The notes beneath the pieces were generated by a model, which saw only the letters and a list, made by a program, of their open reading frames with translations, searched no databases and was not told the origin of the DNA. From positions 34,773 to 74,878 of the forward strand of contig DCHT01000069.1 of NCBI GenBank assembly GCA_002314885.1: a stretch of 40,106 nt of DNA, given 5' to 3'. The stretch comes from Bacteroidales bacterium UBA1745 (GTDB taxonomy: Bacteria; Bacteroidota; Bacteroidia; Bacteroidales; UBA932). Numbering within the stretch: position 1 is the first letter of the stretch; each line of letters starts with the position of its first letter. The position numbers were made by a program, and so were the translations under genes. This document shows, in pieces, positions 1 through 8,554 of this stretch.

Positions 1-120
1 GCCCTAGAAACAACGAATCGGCTGTTCTATTGTTCCTATGACTCGATTCCGACCGCCGCCGGCGCATCCGAGCCATTTCCCGTCCTCAGCATCTCCGTTC
101 ACACCGAGTACGAGAGGCTG

Positions 121-268
121 TCGCCCCAGTGAACGAGGTGGCTTCGCTACGCTCATCCCCCCTCACAGAAAAAGAGTCCACTGCGGAGCAAGCTCCGGTG
201 GACTCTTTTTCGTTCGGGACCCGTTCACGAGGCCACGGGCGGCCACGGCCACCCGTTCACTGGGGCGA
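121..268. repeat. Long inverted repeat enclosing a terminator hairpin
   Basis: The 14-base arms at 121-134 and 255-268 are perfect inverted repeats (TCGCCCCAGTGAAC and its complement). The match extends a further 6 bases with a one-base bulge. The octamer CCGTTCAC also occurs at 95-102, 221-228 and 253-260. The arms enclose the terminator at 167-212. Bases 1-299 hold no gene I can support; this repeat and the hairpin are all I see there. It may be a repeated intergenic element of this genome or simply a large cruciform-forming 3' region. Confidence 0.6.
167..212. terminator. Bidirectional rho-independent terminator
   Basis: A 13-bp perfect stem (169-181 with 198-210) has an A-run on its left side and a T-run on its right, so it works in either direction. 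It lies about 90 bases beyond the stop of the last gene of the leftward operon and is its probable 3' end. It could also serve a rightward gene lying left of the window. Confidence 0.85.
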
Positions 269-299
269 GCGCCTCCACAAACCACTCGAATCAACTACA

Positions 300-1472
300 C
301 TAATATATCTTGGCAGTAATATAGATAGGAAGATGGTCGGACGGGTAGATGGTCGCGGTCGTCTGATACTTCGTGTCATTGCATCTGTAGCCGGTCACAT
401 ACAGATGGTTGCCGTCGCCGCGATAAAAGACGTAGTCGATGCGGTAGTTGTCCGTATTCATACTACGGTTGATGTTATGGCCGTTGAAGGTGCCCAGAGG
501 GCCTGATTTCTTGTCGCTGGCCAGCTCCTTCACAGGATCCTTCCACCAGGTAGAGAGACTGACGTAAAGGGCATCGGTAGGGTGTGCGTTCATATCGCCC
601 ACGAGGAAGGATGGCAGTTTCTCCGTGTTGTAGAGCTTCTCCCTGGCGATGAAGAGGTCGCCCACATTTGCTGAAGCAGTATCGTCCAGAGGACCGTGCG
701 TGGCCATAAAGAAGAACTTAGCCCCAGTTGACTTCAAGGTGAATGTAGCACAGGCAGCCACGCGATGATACTTGGTTTCGGTCCAGCCGTAACTCATCTC
801 GTCCGGGGTCTCGCTCAGCCAGAAATAATGCTTGTCGGAAATGGTCATCTTATCCGGGTTGTAGGCTATGCCCACAGCCTCTCCGCTGGTTGCGGCCTGG
901 TTGTCACGGCACACGAACCACCATTCATAGTTGCCGCCGGCATTCTTGACCAGAGCAGGAAGTTGGGAACGTATCGTGGCCTCTGCCTCCTGGAAACCGA
1001 AGATGTCGAAACCGTTTTCAACGATGGACTGAGCCAGGATAGGCTTTCTCAGGCTCCAGGCCCATTCATCCGTACCGGTACCGCTTACCCAGAGATTGTA
1101 ACTGCCTATCTTGAGTTCCTCGGCCAGTTCGGCGGCCGACTTCACGTTCACCTGGCACTTTGCGGAGCCTAGGCCCTCAGCACTGGCTGTAATGATGGAC
1201 GAACCGGACTTGTTGGCCTTCAGCAGTCCATTGGAGTCCACGGTGACAACGCCTGGGAATGCACTTGTCAGAGTCACTTTCTGTGGATTGGCAACGAGGT
1301 CGTATGCAGTCTTCTCCCCCATAAGTCCCTGCTGGATCATCAGAGTGAGCTGGTGAGTATCGCCCTTCACCAAATTCACGGACGATTCACTGAAAGACAG
1401 GTAATACGGTTCAGGCTTGGAACAGCCCATCAAGGCGGCAAGCGCCAGCGCAAAAACTAGAATCTTCTTCAT
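300..1472 (-). CDS. Endonuclease/exonuclease/phosphatase-family lipoprotein
   Basis: The 390-residue protein starts with a lipoprotein signal (MKKILVFALALAALMGCSK; lipobox LMGC, Cys17), so it is probably anchored in the envelope. Residues about 25-110 look like a bacterial Ig-like (Big_2) domain with the typical pattern of values over time in short beta strands. Residues from about 120 to the end match the EEP fold: SYNLW near the start, a QEAE metal-binding motif, GDMNAHP, RIDYVFY and a terminal SDHLPI motif carrying the catalytic Asp-His. Members cleave phosphodiester or phosphomonoester bonds (nucleases, sphingomyelinases, inositol phosphatases); the substrate cannot be told from sequence. 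It is the last gene of the leftward operon, and its start codon overlaps the upstream gene's TGA by one base. Confidence 0.85.
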   Translation of the reverse strand: MKKILVFALALAALMGCSKPEPYYLSFSESSVNLVKGDTHQLTLMIQQGLMGEKTAYDLVANPQKVTLTSAFPGVVTVDSNGLLKANKSGSSIITASAEGLGSAKCQVNVKSAAELAEELKIGSYNLWVSGTGTDEWAWSLRKPILAQSIVENGFDIFGFQEAEATIRSQLPALVKNAGGNYEWWFVCRDNQAATSGEAVGIAYNPDKMTISDKHYFWLSETPDEMSYGWTETKYHRVAACATFTLKSTGAKFFFMATHGPLDDTASANVGDLFIAREKLYNTEKLPSFLVGDMNAHPTDALYVSLSTWWKDPVKELASDKKSGPLGTFNGHNINRSMNTDNYRIDYVFYRGDGNHLYVTGYRCNDTKYQTTATIYPSDHLPIYITAKIY

Positions 1473-3649
1473 CAGTATTCAAAAGTATAAGTTCTGCCGC
1501 CCCTCAGACACTTGGTGTCGGTGCGGTTCATATAACAGCATTTCGTGCCCTCTGGCACTGTAATTTCAATAGCAACCCTGCCATCCTCGTCCGTATTCCA
1601 GGACTCCTGGATAAAGCCGTAAGGCGTCGGAACGGAGATGCTGCAGCGCTCCATCAATTCAGGTCTAGGATCGACCACAAAACGTTTGAATCCGCCATCC
1701 ACAGGCTTGATTCCGCAGAGGTAGCGGGCCAGCACAGTCAGGGAGCCGCCGCTCCACGCGTGGTTTGTGGTGCCGCCTCCGAAGGCCTTGCTGCCAATCT
1801 CCCAACCCTCGAAGAGAGTGGTCCTTGCCGGGTCGTTGACCATAGATTCGAAGCGCTTGTGAGTGCGCTCGAGGGCATAGTCGCCGTGACCCATAATGAA
1901 CAGGGCCTCCATCACATATTTTTCCATATACGGAGAAGCGTGCTCCTCCTTCCTGAGAGTCTCGAAGATGGCCTCGTACTTGGACGTACCCGCAATTCCA
2001 GCCACAACGGCAAGAGCCTGAGCACGGTCGTCGGTCTCTCCAGTGTAGTCCGGATGACGATACTTCTCCCCGTCCCAGCACTGGTTGTAGCCGGCCCTGA
2101 CCTTTCTCATATCAGCCCTGTATGCAGCCGCGTCCTCGTCCTCTCCGAGCAGATCGGCCATTTTGGCCGCCCCGTCGAGGGCCATATAGTGGAGGGCACC
2201 GTAGATCAGGCGGAGGTCCTTGTTGTCGCCCCAGTCGCCCCAGGTCCAGCCGCCCTTGCGGAACTCAGTCAGACCGCTCTCGTCGAGAGTCCAGAGTTCG
2301 AGATACTTCTTCACGACGGGATAGGCGTGGCTTATGGTCTCCAGGTCACCGGTATATTCATAATAAGTATATATGCCGTAACGGCCGATCGAAGCGAGCA
2401 TCTGACCAGGAAGTTCGTGCTTGTAGTTGCCCGGAATCGGAGATGAGAGGCCGCCGTCCTCCTTCTGCCAGTCGCAGAGTTCGTAAATGGCCTTGCGCAT
2501 CAGGTCGTGGGACACCTCGTCGTAGGAATAGAAGAGTTCGCCCATCATCACGGTGACATCTCCCCACCACTGAGCGCGTTCGCGGTCAGGGCAGTCGAAG
2601 AAGTTGTCGCGCATATTCACATAGAGAGTGCGCAGGGCCTTCTCCCAGAAGATATTGTAGAACTCGTCCGAGCAGTCGAATTCACCGCTCGGCTCGGAGG
2701 CATAGCCTGTCTCGCGATAGCCCAGGGAGAGCAGGCGCACGCCCTCGGGCAGTATCACCTGAAGTTCCTCTCCGTTCATCCAGCCCAGGGACTCATAGAC
2801 CTGACGGCCAGCCTTGGCTATGTACTCGGCGCGTATGTTGTCGGTGGCACCGTGGAAGGAATGGTCGGTACGTATTATCACCTTGGCACCGTCGGAATCG
2901 GATTCCAGGGCCAGCACAGGCGTCATCTGCATATTATATGGCAGACGGGTCTTGACCGTGTCGCAGGCACTCGCGGAAGAGGCCGGACAGGTGATAAGTT
3001 CGTCGCAGGCCACGATTCCGAAGTCCTTGAACTGAGGTATAGGCCTGAGCACCATCTCGCCCCAAGGCTCGTCGCCCCAGGCACCTACAGTCTGCGCGGG
3101 AGCAAAGTCCGAGTCGCAGAGAGACTTGGTCGCGTCGTAGAGCAGGCAACTCTCGGCGAGGCGGTAGTTAGGCTGCGGATCGCCGCAGATGCCGTATGAA
3201 GGATGGAGGCAGCAAGTCCAGCTGCCGTCGCTGTCAAAGTCCTTTCCAGCCACATAGAGGGCGGCCTTTCCGCTGTCCACGTGGGAAAATCCGCTCTTTC
3301 CGAAGTGCCACAACAGCACTTCCACCTGGTTCTCTCCCCTCTTCAGCCAAGGTGCAATGTCCACCTCGTCATAATAGGAGCTGGAGGCTCTGTAAGGTCC
3401 CCTCTTGAGTCCGCCTTCAAAGACGGCCAGCTCTCCGTTGACATAGAGCCAGTACTTGGTGTCGGCTGCGATGGTCAGCACGCGGGAAGAAGGCTTGCAG
3501 CCGAGAGTGACGTTCTTGCGGAACACGGTCCAGGTGCTGACGCCGTCGGCATCCGGAGCCGCAATCCAGCTGGCTTCGGTGGCGCCAGGCTTGCAGGAAG
3601 CCAGCACGCCGGCAAGGACGAGAAGACAGAAAAGGGACTTTGCTTTCAT
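1472..3649 (-). CDS. GH78 alpha-L-rhamnosidase-like lipoprotein
   Basis: The 725-residue protein has a lipobox VLASC (Cys19), predicting an envelope-anchored enzyme. The N-terminal half is beta-rich, with a jelly-roll carbohydrate-binding-like stretch (about 25-140). The C-terminal half is an (alpha/alpha)6 barrel of the GH78 type. The signature DCPDRERAQWWGD at residues 352-364 corresponds to the family CPxRDERxGWxGD motif, placing Glu358 as the probable general acid. WTWGDWGDN follows at about 468-476. GH78 enzymes release terminal alpha-L-rhamnose from plant or bacterial glycans. This one is short for the family, which often exceeds 850 residues, so specificity is uncertain. Start and stop overlap both neighbours by one base, indicating translational coupling. 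Confidence 0.82.
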   Translation of the reverse strand: MKAKSLFCLLVLAGVLASCKPGATEASWIAAPDADGVSTWTVFRKNVTLGCKPSSRVLTIAADTKYWLYVNGELAVFEGGLKRGPYRASSSYYDEVDIAPWLKRGENQVEVLLWHFGKSGFSHVDSGKAALYVAGKDFDSDGSWTCCLHPSYGICGDPQPNYRLAESCLLYDATKSLCDSDFAPAQTVGAWGDEPWGEMVLRPIPQFKDFGIVACDELITCPASSASACDTVKTRLPYNMQMTPVLALESDSDGAKVIIRTDHSFHGATDNIRAEYIAKAGRQVYESLGWMNGEELQVILPEGVRLLSLGYRETGYASEPSGEFDCSDEFYNIFWEKALRTLYVNMRDNFFDCPDRERAQWWGDVTVMMGELFYSYDEVSHDLMRKAIYELCDWQKEDGGLSSPIPGNYKHELPGQMLASIGRYGIYTYYEYTGDLETISHAYPVVKKYLELWTLDESGLTEFRKGGWTWGDWGDNKDLRLIYGALHYMALDGAAKMADLLGEDEDAAAYRADMRKVRAGYNQCWDGEKYRHPDYTGETDDRAQALAVVAGIAGTSKYEAIFETLRKEEHASPYMEKYVMEALFIMGHGDYALERTHKRFESMVNDPARTTLFEGWEIGSKAFGGGTTNHAWSGGSLTVLARYLCGIKPVDGGFKRFVVDPRPELMERCSISVPTPYGFIQESWNTDEDGRVAIEITVPEGTKCCYMNRTDTKCLRGGRTYTFEY

Positions 3650-6081
3650 TATAGATTCTTCTGAGGATAGAGTTCATTCCACCAGGTGTCATCGTCCTGG
3701 AGATACTTGGAGAACCACGCGAAGATGGTCCTGAGCCACTGGCGGCGCTTTGCATAGTCGTACACGCCGTGGTTCTCGCCGTCCACCACTACGAAGGCGG
3801 TCTCGGCTCCGAGAAGCTTCAGGGCCGTGAACATCTGGATGCTCTCTCCTATAGGCACGTTGGTGTCAGCGGAGCCGTGGAGGAAGAGCAGCGGAGTGTG
3901 GATCTTGTCGGCATTGTAGAGCGGGCTGCGGTCCACATAGAGGTCCCTGCGGGTCCAAGGATAGCTGTCGGCCATAGATACCTGGCTATATGAATATCCC
4001 CAGTAGCCCTCGCCCCAGTAACTGGTGTGGTCGGAGATGCCGGCGTGGGAGATACCGGTCGCATAGAGGTCTGTCTTGGTCAGCAGCAGCTGGGTCATAA
4101 AACCGCCGTAGGATGCACTGAAGCAGCCTATCTTGGTAGTATCAATGTATGGATGGTCCTCACAGAAACGGCGGGTACCCTCGATGATGTCGTCGGAAAC
4201 CACGTCGCCGGCGGTGTTCACGTGACGGGCGGCGAACTCCTGGCCGAAGCCGGCTGCACCGCTAGGATTGATCACATAGAACACATAGCCCTGAGCCGCA
4301 TAGACCTGTGGAGAATATGCACCCACGCAGTAGCGGGAAGAAGGAGAACAGCCGCCATAGTAGTGCACGAGCAGCGGATATTTCTTATTAGGATCGAAGT
4401 CAGGAGGCAGCACATAGAAGCCGTTGATGAGGTCGCCGCGGCTGCTGGTGAATTCGTAGGCGTCGCCCTTGCCCATATCCACGCCTCCCAGTCTCTCGGC
4501 TGAGAAGTCATAGAGGAGGGTGCGACGGCCCTTCTTGGTATCGTACTTATAAGCACGGTCGGAGTTCTCGAGACTCTGGCCGCAGTACACGAGCATATTG
4601 GCATCGGGAGCCAGGTCGAAGGAAGGAATATAGTCTTCGCCGCCGTCCAGTTTCTCGGTCTTGAGGCTCTGAGGATCGAGGCGATAGAGGCTCTTGCAGT
4701 CCTTGTCTTCAACTGACAGATATATCTTGCCGTCGGCGCGGCTCCACACAGCGTTGTCCACTGAAGGGGCGAAGTCCTTGGTCAGCGGCTTCACGCTCTT
4801 GTCGGCCACGTTGATGAGATAAGCCTGCACGTCGTACTGGTTAGGAATCTGGCCTTCCAGCACGTCGCGGCCTATGCCGTCGAAGGAATCAGGACCGCCT
4901 GTCACGAGCACCTGGGAAGCGTCAGGAGAGAAGGAATAGGAACCAGTGAAGCCCTCGTCCTCCATAATGCAGTTCACTTCCAGGGTCTTCAGGTCCATCA
5001 CATAGAGGGAAGACAGAGAGGACGGACGCTTGGTCAGTCTCTCGCGGGAAGTGGAGAAAAGCATCTTGCTGCCGTCAGCGGAAATGTCGCAGAGCCAGGC
5101 ATTGTGCCAGCCGTAGGTAAGAGGCTGCATAAGGCCGGTGGCAAGGTCGTAGCGCGCAATGTAACCGCGGTCGCGCCAGCCCGTCTGACGGTCGTCAGGA
5201 GTCAGGATCTGGTGAACCTCGCCCTCCTTAGGACCATCGGTGCGGAGGTTGAAAAGGAGGAAGTCCCCAGCCGGAGAAATGGTGAACCAGCCCTCTGGAA
5301 TACCGGTTCCGAGCACCTTCTCGACGCCTGTCTCAGGGTCGGCGCAGATGAGGGAACGGCCTTCCAGACCCTTGCGGGTGTACCAGTATGCGGAGCCTGT
5401 AGGCATCCAGGAAATACGCTCGGAGGTCCTTGTCACGAACTTTCCGTCCGCAGCACGAAGTATCTCATAATAGGTGTTGGCCTTGCCGTCCGGCAGGGTC
5501 ATCTTGTGGCCCAGGCAGATATATTTGCCGTCGGCGGAAATGCTCACGCCGCCGTGGCCTGCGCCCATAGAGTTGATATCGAGGGAATAAATCCTGCGGC
5601 CGTCCTCACGGAGAGAAATCTTGCCTTCCTTATCCGGAGTGAGGCTGATCTTCAGGGAGTCGGCGTCCTTGCCGAGGAAGCGGAGCACGAACTCGTGGGT
5701 GCCCGGTTCCATCTTGACCTTGCCCGAAACTTCCTTGCCGTCCATAGTCAGGAACCAGTCCTTGAGGCCCTCGACCTTCACATCGGCCTTGGTGTAGAGA
5801 AAGTTCTGGCTGGTGAAGCCTATCAGATGGAGAGCATCCTCGTCACTTGCCGGCACGGCACTCACATATGCCGCAGTCCTGAGAGCCTCAACTGAAAGAT
5901 TGGTCCTCAGAAGGCTCTTGACCTCGAATTTGCTGCCGTCCACATTGACGGTATCGACCATATACGGAGTCTGCAGGGCGTATGGTCCGGCATAGCGGAA
6001 CGAAGTGACGTTCACCGCCTGAGCCAGGGAAACTGCAGAGACTGCAATAAGCAGCAAGGAAAGAGAAAGGATTCTTTTCAT
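3649..6081 (-). CDS. S9 family prolyl oligopeptidase / DPP-IV-like peptidase
   Basis: The 810-residue protein has a cleavable signal peptide ending near residue 20 (SAVSLAQ), so it is periplasmic or surface-exposed. Residues about 150-560 form a beta-propeller-like region with repeated D-G-x and SADG segments. The C-terminal alpha/beta-hydrolase domain carries the full triad: Ser657 in SASYGG, Asp739 in GSADTNVP and His771 in GENHG. S9 enzymes trim short peptides, often removing X-Pro dipeptides; exact specificity is unknown. It sits seven bases from the phospholipase gene and overlaps the rhamnosidase-like gene in a TAATG junction. Pairing with a CstA-type transporter in the same operon suggests peptide use. 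Confidence 0.92.
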   Translation of the reverse strand: MKRILSLSLLLIAVSAVSLAQAVNVTSFRYAGPYALQTPYMVDTVNVDGSKFEVKSLLRTNLSVEALRTAAYVSAVPASDEDALHLIGFTSQNFLYTKADVKVEGLKDWFLTMDGKEVSGKVKMEPGTHEFVLRFLGKDADSLKISLTPDKEGKISLREDGRRIYSLDINSMGAGHGGVSISADGKYICLGHKMTLPDGKANTYYEILRAADGKFVTRTSERISWMPTGSAYWYTRKGLEGRSLICADPETGVEKVLGTGIPEGWFTISPAGDFLLFNLRTDGPKEGEVHQILTPDDRQTGWRDRGYIARYDLATGLMQPLTYGWHNAWLCDISADGSKMLFSTSRERLTKRPSSLSSLYVMDLKTLEVNCIMEDEGFTGSYSFSPDASQVLVTGGPDSFDGIGRDVLEGQIPNQYDVQAYLINVADKSVKPLTKDFAPSVDNAVWSRADGKIYLSVEDKDCKSLYRLDPQSLKTEKLDGGEDYIPSFDLAPDANMLVYCGQSLENSDRAYKYDTKKGRRTLLYDFSAERLGGVDMGKGDAYEFTSSRGDLINGFYVLPPDFDPNKKYPLLVHYYGGCSPSSRYCVGAYSPQVYAAQGYVFYVINPSGAAGFGQEFAARHVNTAGDVVSDDIIEGTRRFCEDHPYIDTTKIGCFSASYGGFMTQLLLTKTDLYATGISHAGISDHTSYWGEGYWGYSYSQVSMADSYPWTRRDLYVDRSPLYNADKIHTPLLFLHGSADTNVPIGESIQMFTALKLLGAETAFVVVDGENHGVYDYAKRRQWLRTIFAWFSKYLQDDDTWWNELYPQKNL

Positions 6082-6087
6082 AATGAT

Positions 6088-6957
6088 TTACAATGTAGCA
6101 CGCCAGCAATTGCTCGGATGTAACAGGATTCCGAAACGGAGCATGTGACGCGGATTTATTGGGGAAGCGGTATTGTCATATACGACATAATTGGCCCCCT
6201 TCTTCTCGATATATTTCTGAGGTCCTTCGTACACGCAGTCGCGAAGCGCCTCGTCATAGCCGTAGTGATACTGGACGAACAGATACGGATTGCTGCTGCC
6301 CTTTCGGCCGATCTTCCAACCCACTTCCGCCGTTACATTGGCTATGCTCTTGTTCCAGATCGGGCTCACTGAAAGCATAATGTCCCAGTTCCTGTTCGTG
6401 CTGGTCCAGTTCGCCGCCAGGTTCAGATAGCCGCAATAGTAGTTGTACAGGGCCATTGTCAGACCTTCGCCATAATACGAAAATCCGCCTCGCAGAGTGG
6501 CCTGAAGGGTAAAGTTGTGGGGCAGGTAGTGGGAATAGGTGACGAGCAGGTGGTTCAGGCTGCGGGAATAATCGTCTTCGCGGCCATTGGAACGATGTTC
6601 CGCGCCGAAAAGCAGATTTCCGAAATCCTCTCCCGCCTTGTTGCGAAGATCCCACGAACAATAGACGCCCGGAATGAACATATGATCATAGAACGGGCTG
6701 GATACCCCGAATATGTTCCACTCGGAGAGCTGGGTGTAGCCCAGGAACACGTCGATACCCTTGTCCTTGATATTCTTGGCCATATTCAGGCGGAAACTGA
6801 GCTGAAACTTCAGGTCCGCATTCTGGGCCGTCGGTTTTTCGCTCAGAGGGATACCGCCTGTGAAATACAAGGGCTTGAACGTCTCGAAGACGTGCTGCTG
6901 CGCGTATGAGAACAGCGAAGCAGTCAGGAGACAGGATATCAGAAGTATTCGTTTCAC
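6088..6957 (-). CDS. pldA: Outer-membrane phospholipase A1 (OMPLA/PldA family)
   Basis: The 289-residue protein has a signal peptide (cleavage near Ala19-Gln20) and a predicted beta-barrel. The OMPLA landmarks are all present: KFQLSFR near residue 50, GYTQLSEW near 73, EHRSNG at 120-125 and SRSLNH at 131-136. His121, Ser123 and Asn135 have the same spacing (2 and 12 residues) as the E. coli catalytic triad His142-Ser144-Asn156, so the active site looks intact. The family hydrolyses sn-1 acyl chains of phospholipids in the outer leaflet and is activated by dimerisation and calcium. Placement in a scavenging operon is notable, since pldA is often a single gene. Confidence 0.9.
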   Translation of the reverse strand: MKRILLISCLLTASLFSYAQQHVFETFKPLYFTGGIPLSEKPTAQNADLKFQLSFRLNMAKNIKDKGIDVFLGYTQLSEWNIFGVSSPFYDHMFIPGVYCSWDLRNKAGEDFGNLLFGAEHRSNGREDDYSRSLNHLLVTYSHYLPHNFTLQATLRGGFSYYGEGLTMALYNYYCGYLNLAANWTSTNRNWDIMLSVSPIWNKSIANVTAEVGWKIGRKGSSNPYLFVQYHYGYDEALRDCVYEGPQKYIEKKGANYVVYDNTASPINPRHMLRFGILLHPSNCWRATL

Positions 6958-6960
6958 GCC

Positions 6961-8517
6961 TTATTTCTTATAGTTCTTAAGGTGCTTTGCCTTAGGAGCA
7001 CGGCGGAAATACCACAAACAGAATACCACAAGCGAGAAGAGGGCTGCCACGATCGCCAGGTTAGGAGCCCAGAGGGCAGGCAGGTTGAAGCCCACGCCGA
7101 TGGTAGAGCCGGCTGTGAGAATGAACGAGCTGCAGACAGCGGTCATAAAGGTAGCCGGGATGAGAGTCAGGATGAAGCTGTATTTCCAGAAGGACTCATC
7201 GGCGAACGGACGGGCTGCCAGGAAGACTGTGATTGCCCAGAGAGTGAACACTGAGAGGGTCTGATTTGCCCAGCCGAAGTAGTTCCAGATGGTGTTGAAA
7301 CCGGCAGGATTGCCGATCTCATACCAGAGCAGGAGCGCAGTCACCACGAAGATAGGAATGCTGACCGCAAAGCGCATTGCCACAGGCTTCTGGTCGAGCT
7401 TGAAGGCATCGGCAATGATGAGGCGGGCGCTGCGCAGGGCGGTATCGCCGCTGGTGACAGGCGCTGCCACGACGCCGAGTATGGCAAGTATGCCGCCGAA
7501 GACGCCGAGCCAGCTCTTGGAAACCGCATTCACGATCACAGGAGCGCTGGCCGTGGTGGCGAGGCCAAGAGTCTCGGCGCCGCCGTCGTAGATGAACCAG
7601 CTTGCAACGGCTGCCCACACCAGGGCGATGGCACCCTCGGTGATCATTGAACCGTAGAAGATAGGCTTGCCGAGCTTCTCATTCTTCAGGCACCTGGCCA
7701 TCATAGGCGACTGGGTGGCGTGGAAGCCGGAAATCGCACCGCAGGCAATGGTGATGAAGAGGCAAGGGAAGATTGGCTTGCCACTGAAGTTCAGGCTTTC
7801 ACGACCTCCTAGGTCGAAGCCACCCTTGTCGGAAGTGAACATATCCCATATCTCAGGAATGTGAGGCCACTTGACGAAGAGGCATACGAGCAGGGACAGG
7901 GCCATAAAGATGAGAGCCACTGCAAATACCGGATATATCTTGCCGATGAGCTTGTCGATAGGCACACAGGTGGCAACCAGGTAGTACACGAAGATGATGC
8001 CTACCCAGATCATAACCGCCCAGTCGAGGCCCTCAGCAGGCTTTTCGATGCCGAAGCGGGCCATTCCACCGAGGATGGAAGCAGGACTGAACACGAACAC
8101 TGCGCCCACGAGCAGCAGCATAATGACTGAGAAGACGAGCATCACGTTCCTGGTGCCTCTGCCGAGGTATTCTCCCACTATCTCAGGAAGGCTTGCGCCG
8201 CCGAGTCTGACGGAGAGCATTCCGGAGAGATAGTCGTGCACCGCACCTGCGAAGATGCAGCCGAACACGATCCACAGGAAGGAGGACGGACCGAACATCG
8301 CACCCATAATGGCACCGAAGATAGGGCCGGTACCGGCGATGTTGAGGAGCTGGATCATAAATACCTTCCAGGTTGGCATAGGTACGTAGTCCGTACCATC
8401 CTGCTTGGAATAAGCCGGAGTTGGTCGTCCGTCGTGACGGAAGATCTTGGCCATCAGCGTTCCATAGAGGAAGTAACCGAGAATGAGAGCACAGATGCTC
8501 AGGATAAGTGATATCAT
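6961..8517 (-). CDS. cstA: CstA-family carbon starvation/peptide transporter
   Basis: The 518-residue polytopic inner-membrane protein has about 14-16 hydrophobic segments. The N-terminal signature is strongly CstA-like: PTWKVFMIQLLNIAGTGP (about 48-65), then FGAIMGAMFGPSSFLWIVFG and AGAVHDYLSGM. Internal ISGFHATQSP and APVTSGDTALRSAR motifs also match the family. CstA proteins take up peptides, and some pyruvate, when nutrients are scarce. It is shorter than the about 700-residue E. coli protein, like other Bacteroidota members I know. The gene is 37 bases downstream of the nucleotidase and 3 bases upstream of the phospholipase, so it is co-transcribed with both. Confidence 0.93.
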   Translation of the reverse strand: MISLILSICALILGYFLYGTLMAKIFRHDGRPTPAYSKQDGTDYVPMPTWKVFMIQLLNIAGTGPIFGAIMGAMFGPSSFLWIVFGCIFAGAVHDYLSGMLSVRLGGASLPEIVGEYLGRGTRNVMLVFSVIMLLLVGAVFVFSPASILGGMARFGIEKPAEGLDWAVMIWVGIIFVYYLVATCVPIDKLIGKIYPVFAVALIFMALSLLVCLFVKWPHIPEIWDMFTSDKGGFDLGGRESLNFSGKPIFPCLFITIACGAISGFHATQSPMMARCLKNEKLGKPIFYGSMITEGAIALVWAAVASWFIYDGGAETLGLATTASAPVIVNAVSKSWLGVFGGILAILGVVAAPVTSGDTALRSARLIIADAFKLDQKPVAMRFAVSIPIFVVTALLLWYEIGNPAGFNTIWNYFGWANQTLSVFTLWAITVFLAARPFADESFWKYSFILTLIPATFMTAVCSSFILTAGSTIGVGFNLPALWAPNLAIVAALFSLVVFCLWYFRRAPKAKHLKNYKK

Positions 8518-8554
8518 CTTTAGTTTAATTAGTTGTTCAGGTTCAGGGAAGTTT

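Noticed and set aside
1..60. Possible tRNA fragment (CGATTCCGAC-like T-arm) at the left edge
   Set aside because: No acceptor or anticodon arms can be folded on either strand; only a weak 6-base inverted repeat is present.
2507..3199. Long plus-strand frame (230 codons) across the GH78-like gene
   Set aside because: It is a shadow of the well-supported minus-strand gene, as are similar frames at 1760-2446 and 5104-5895.
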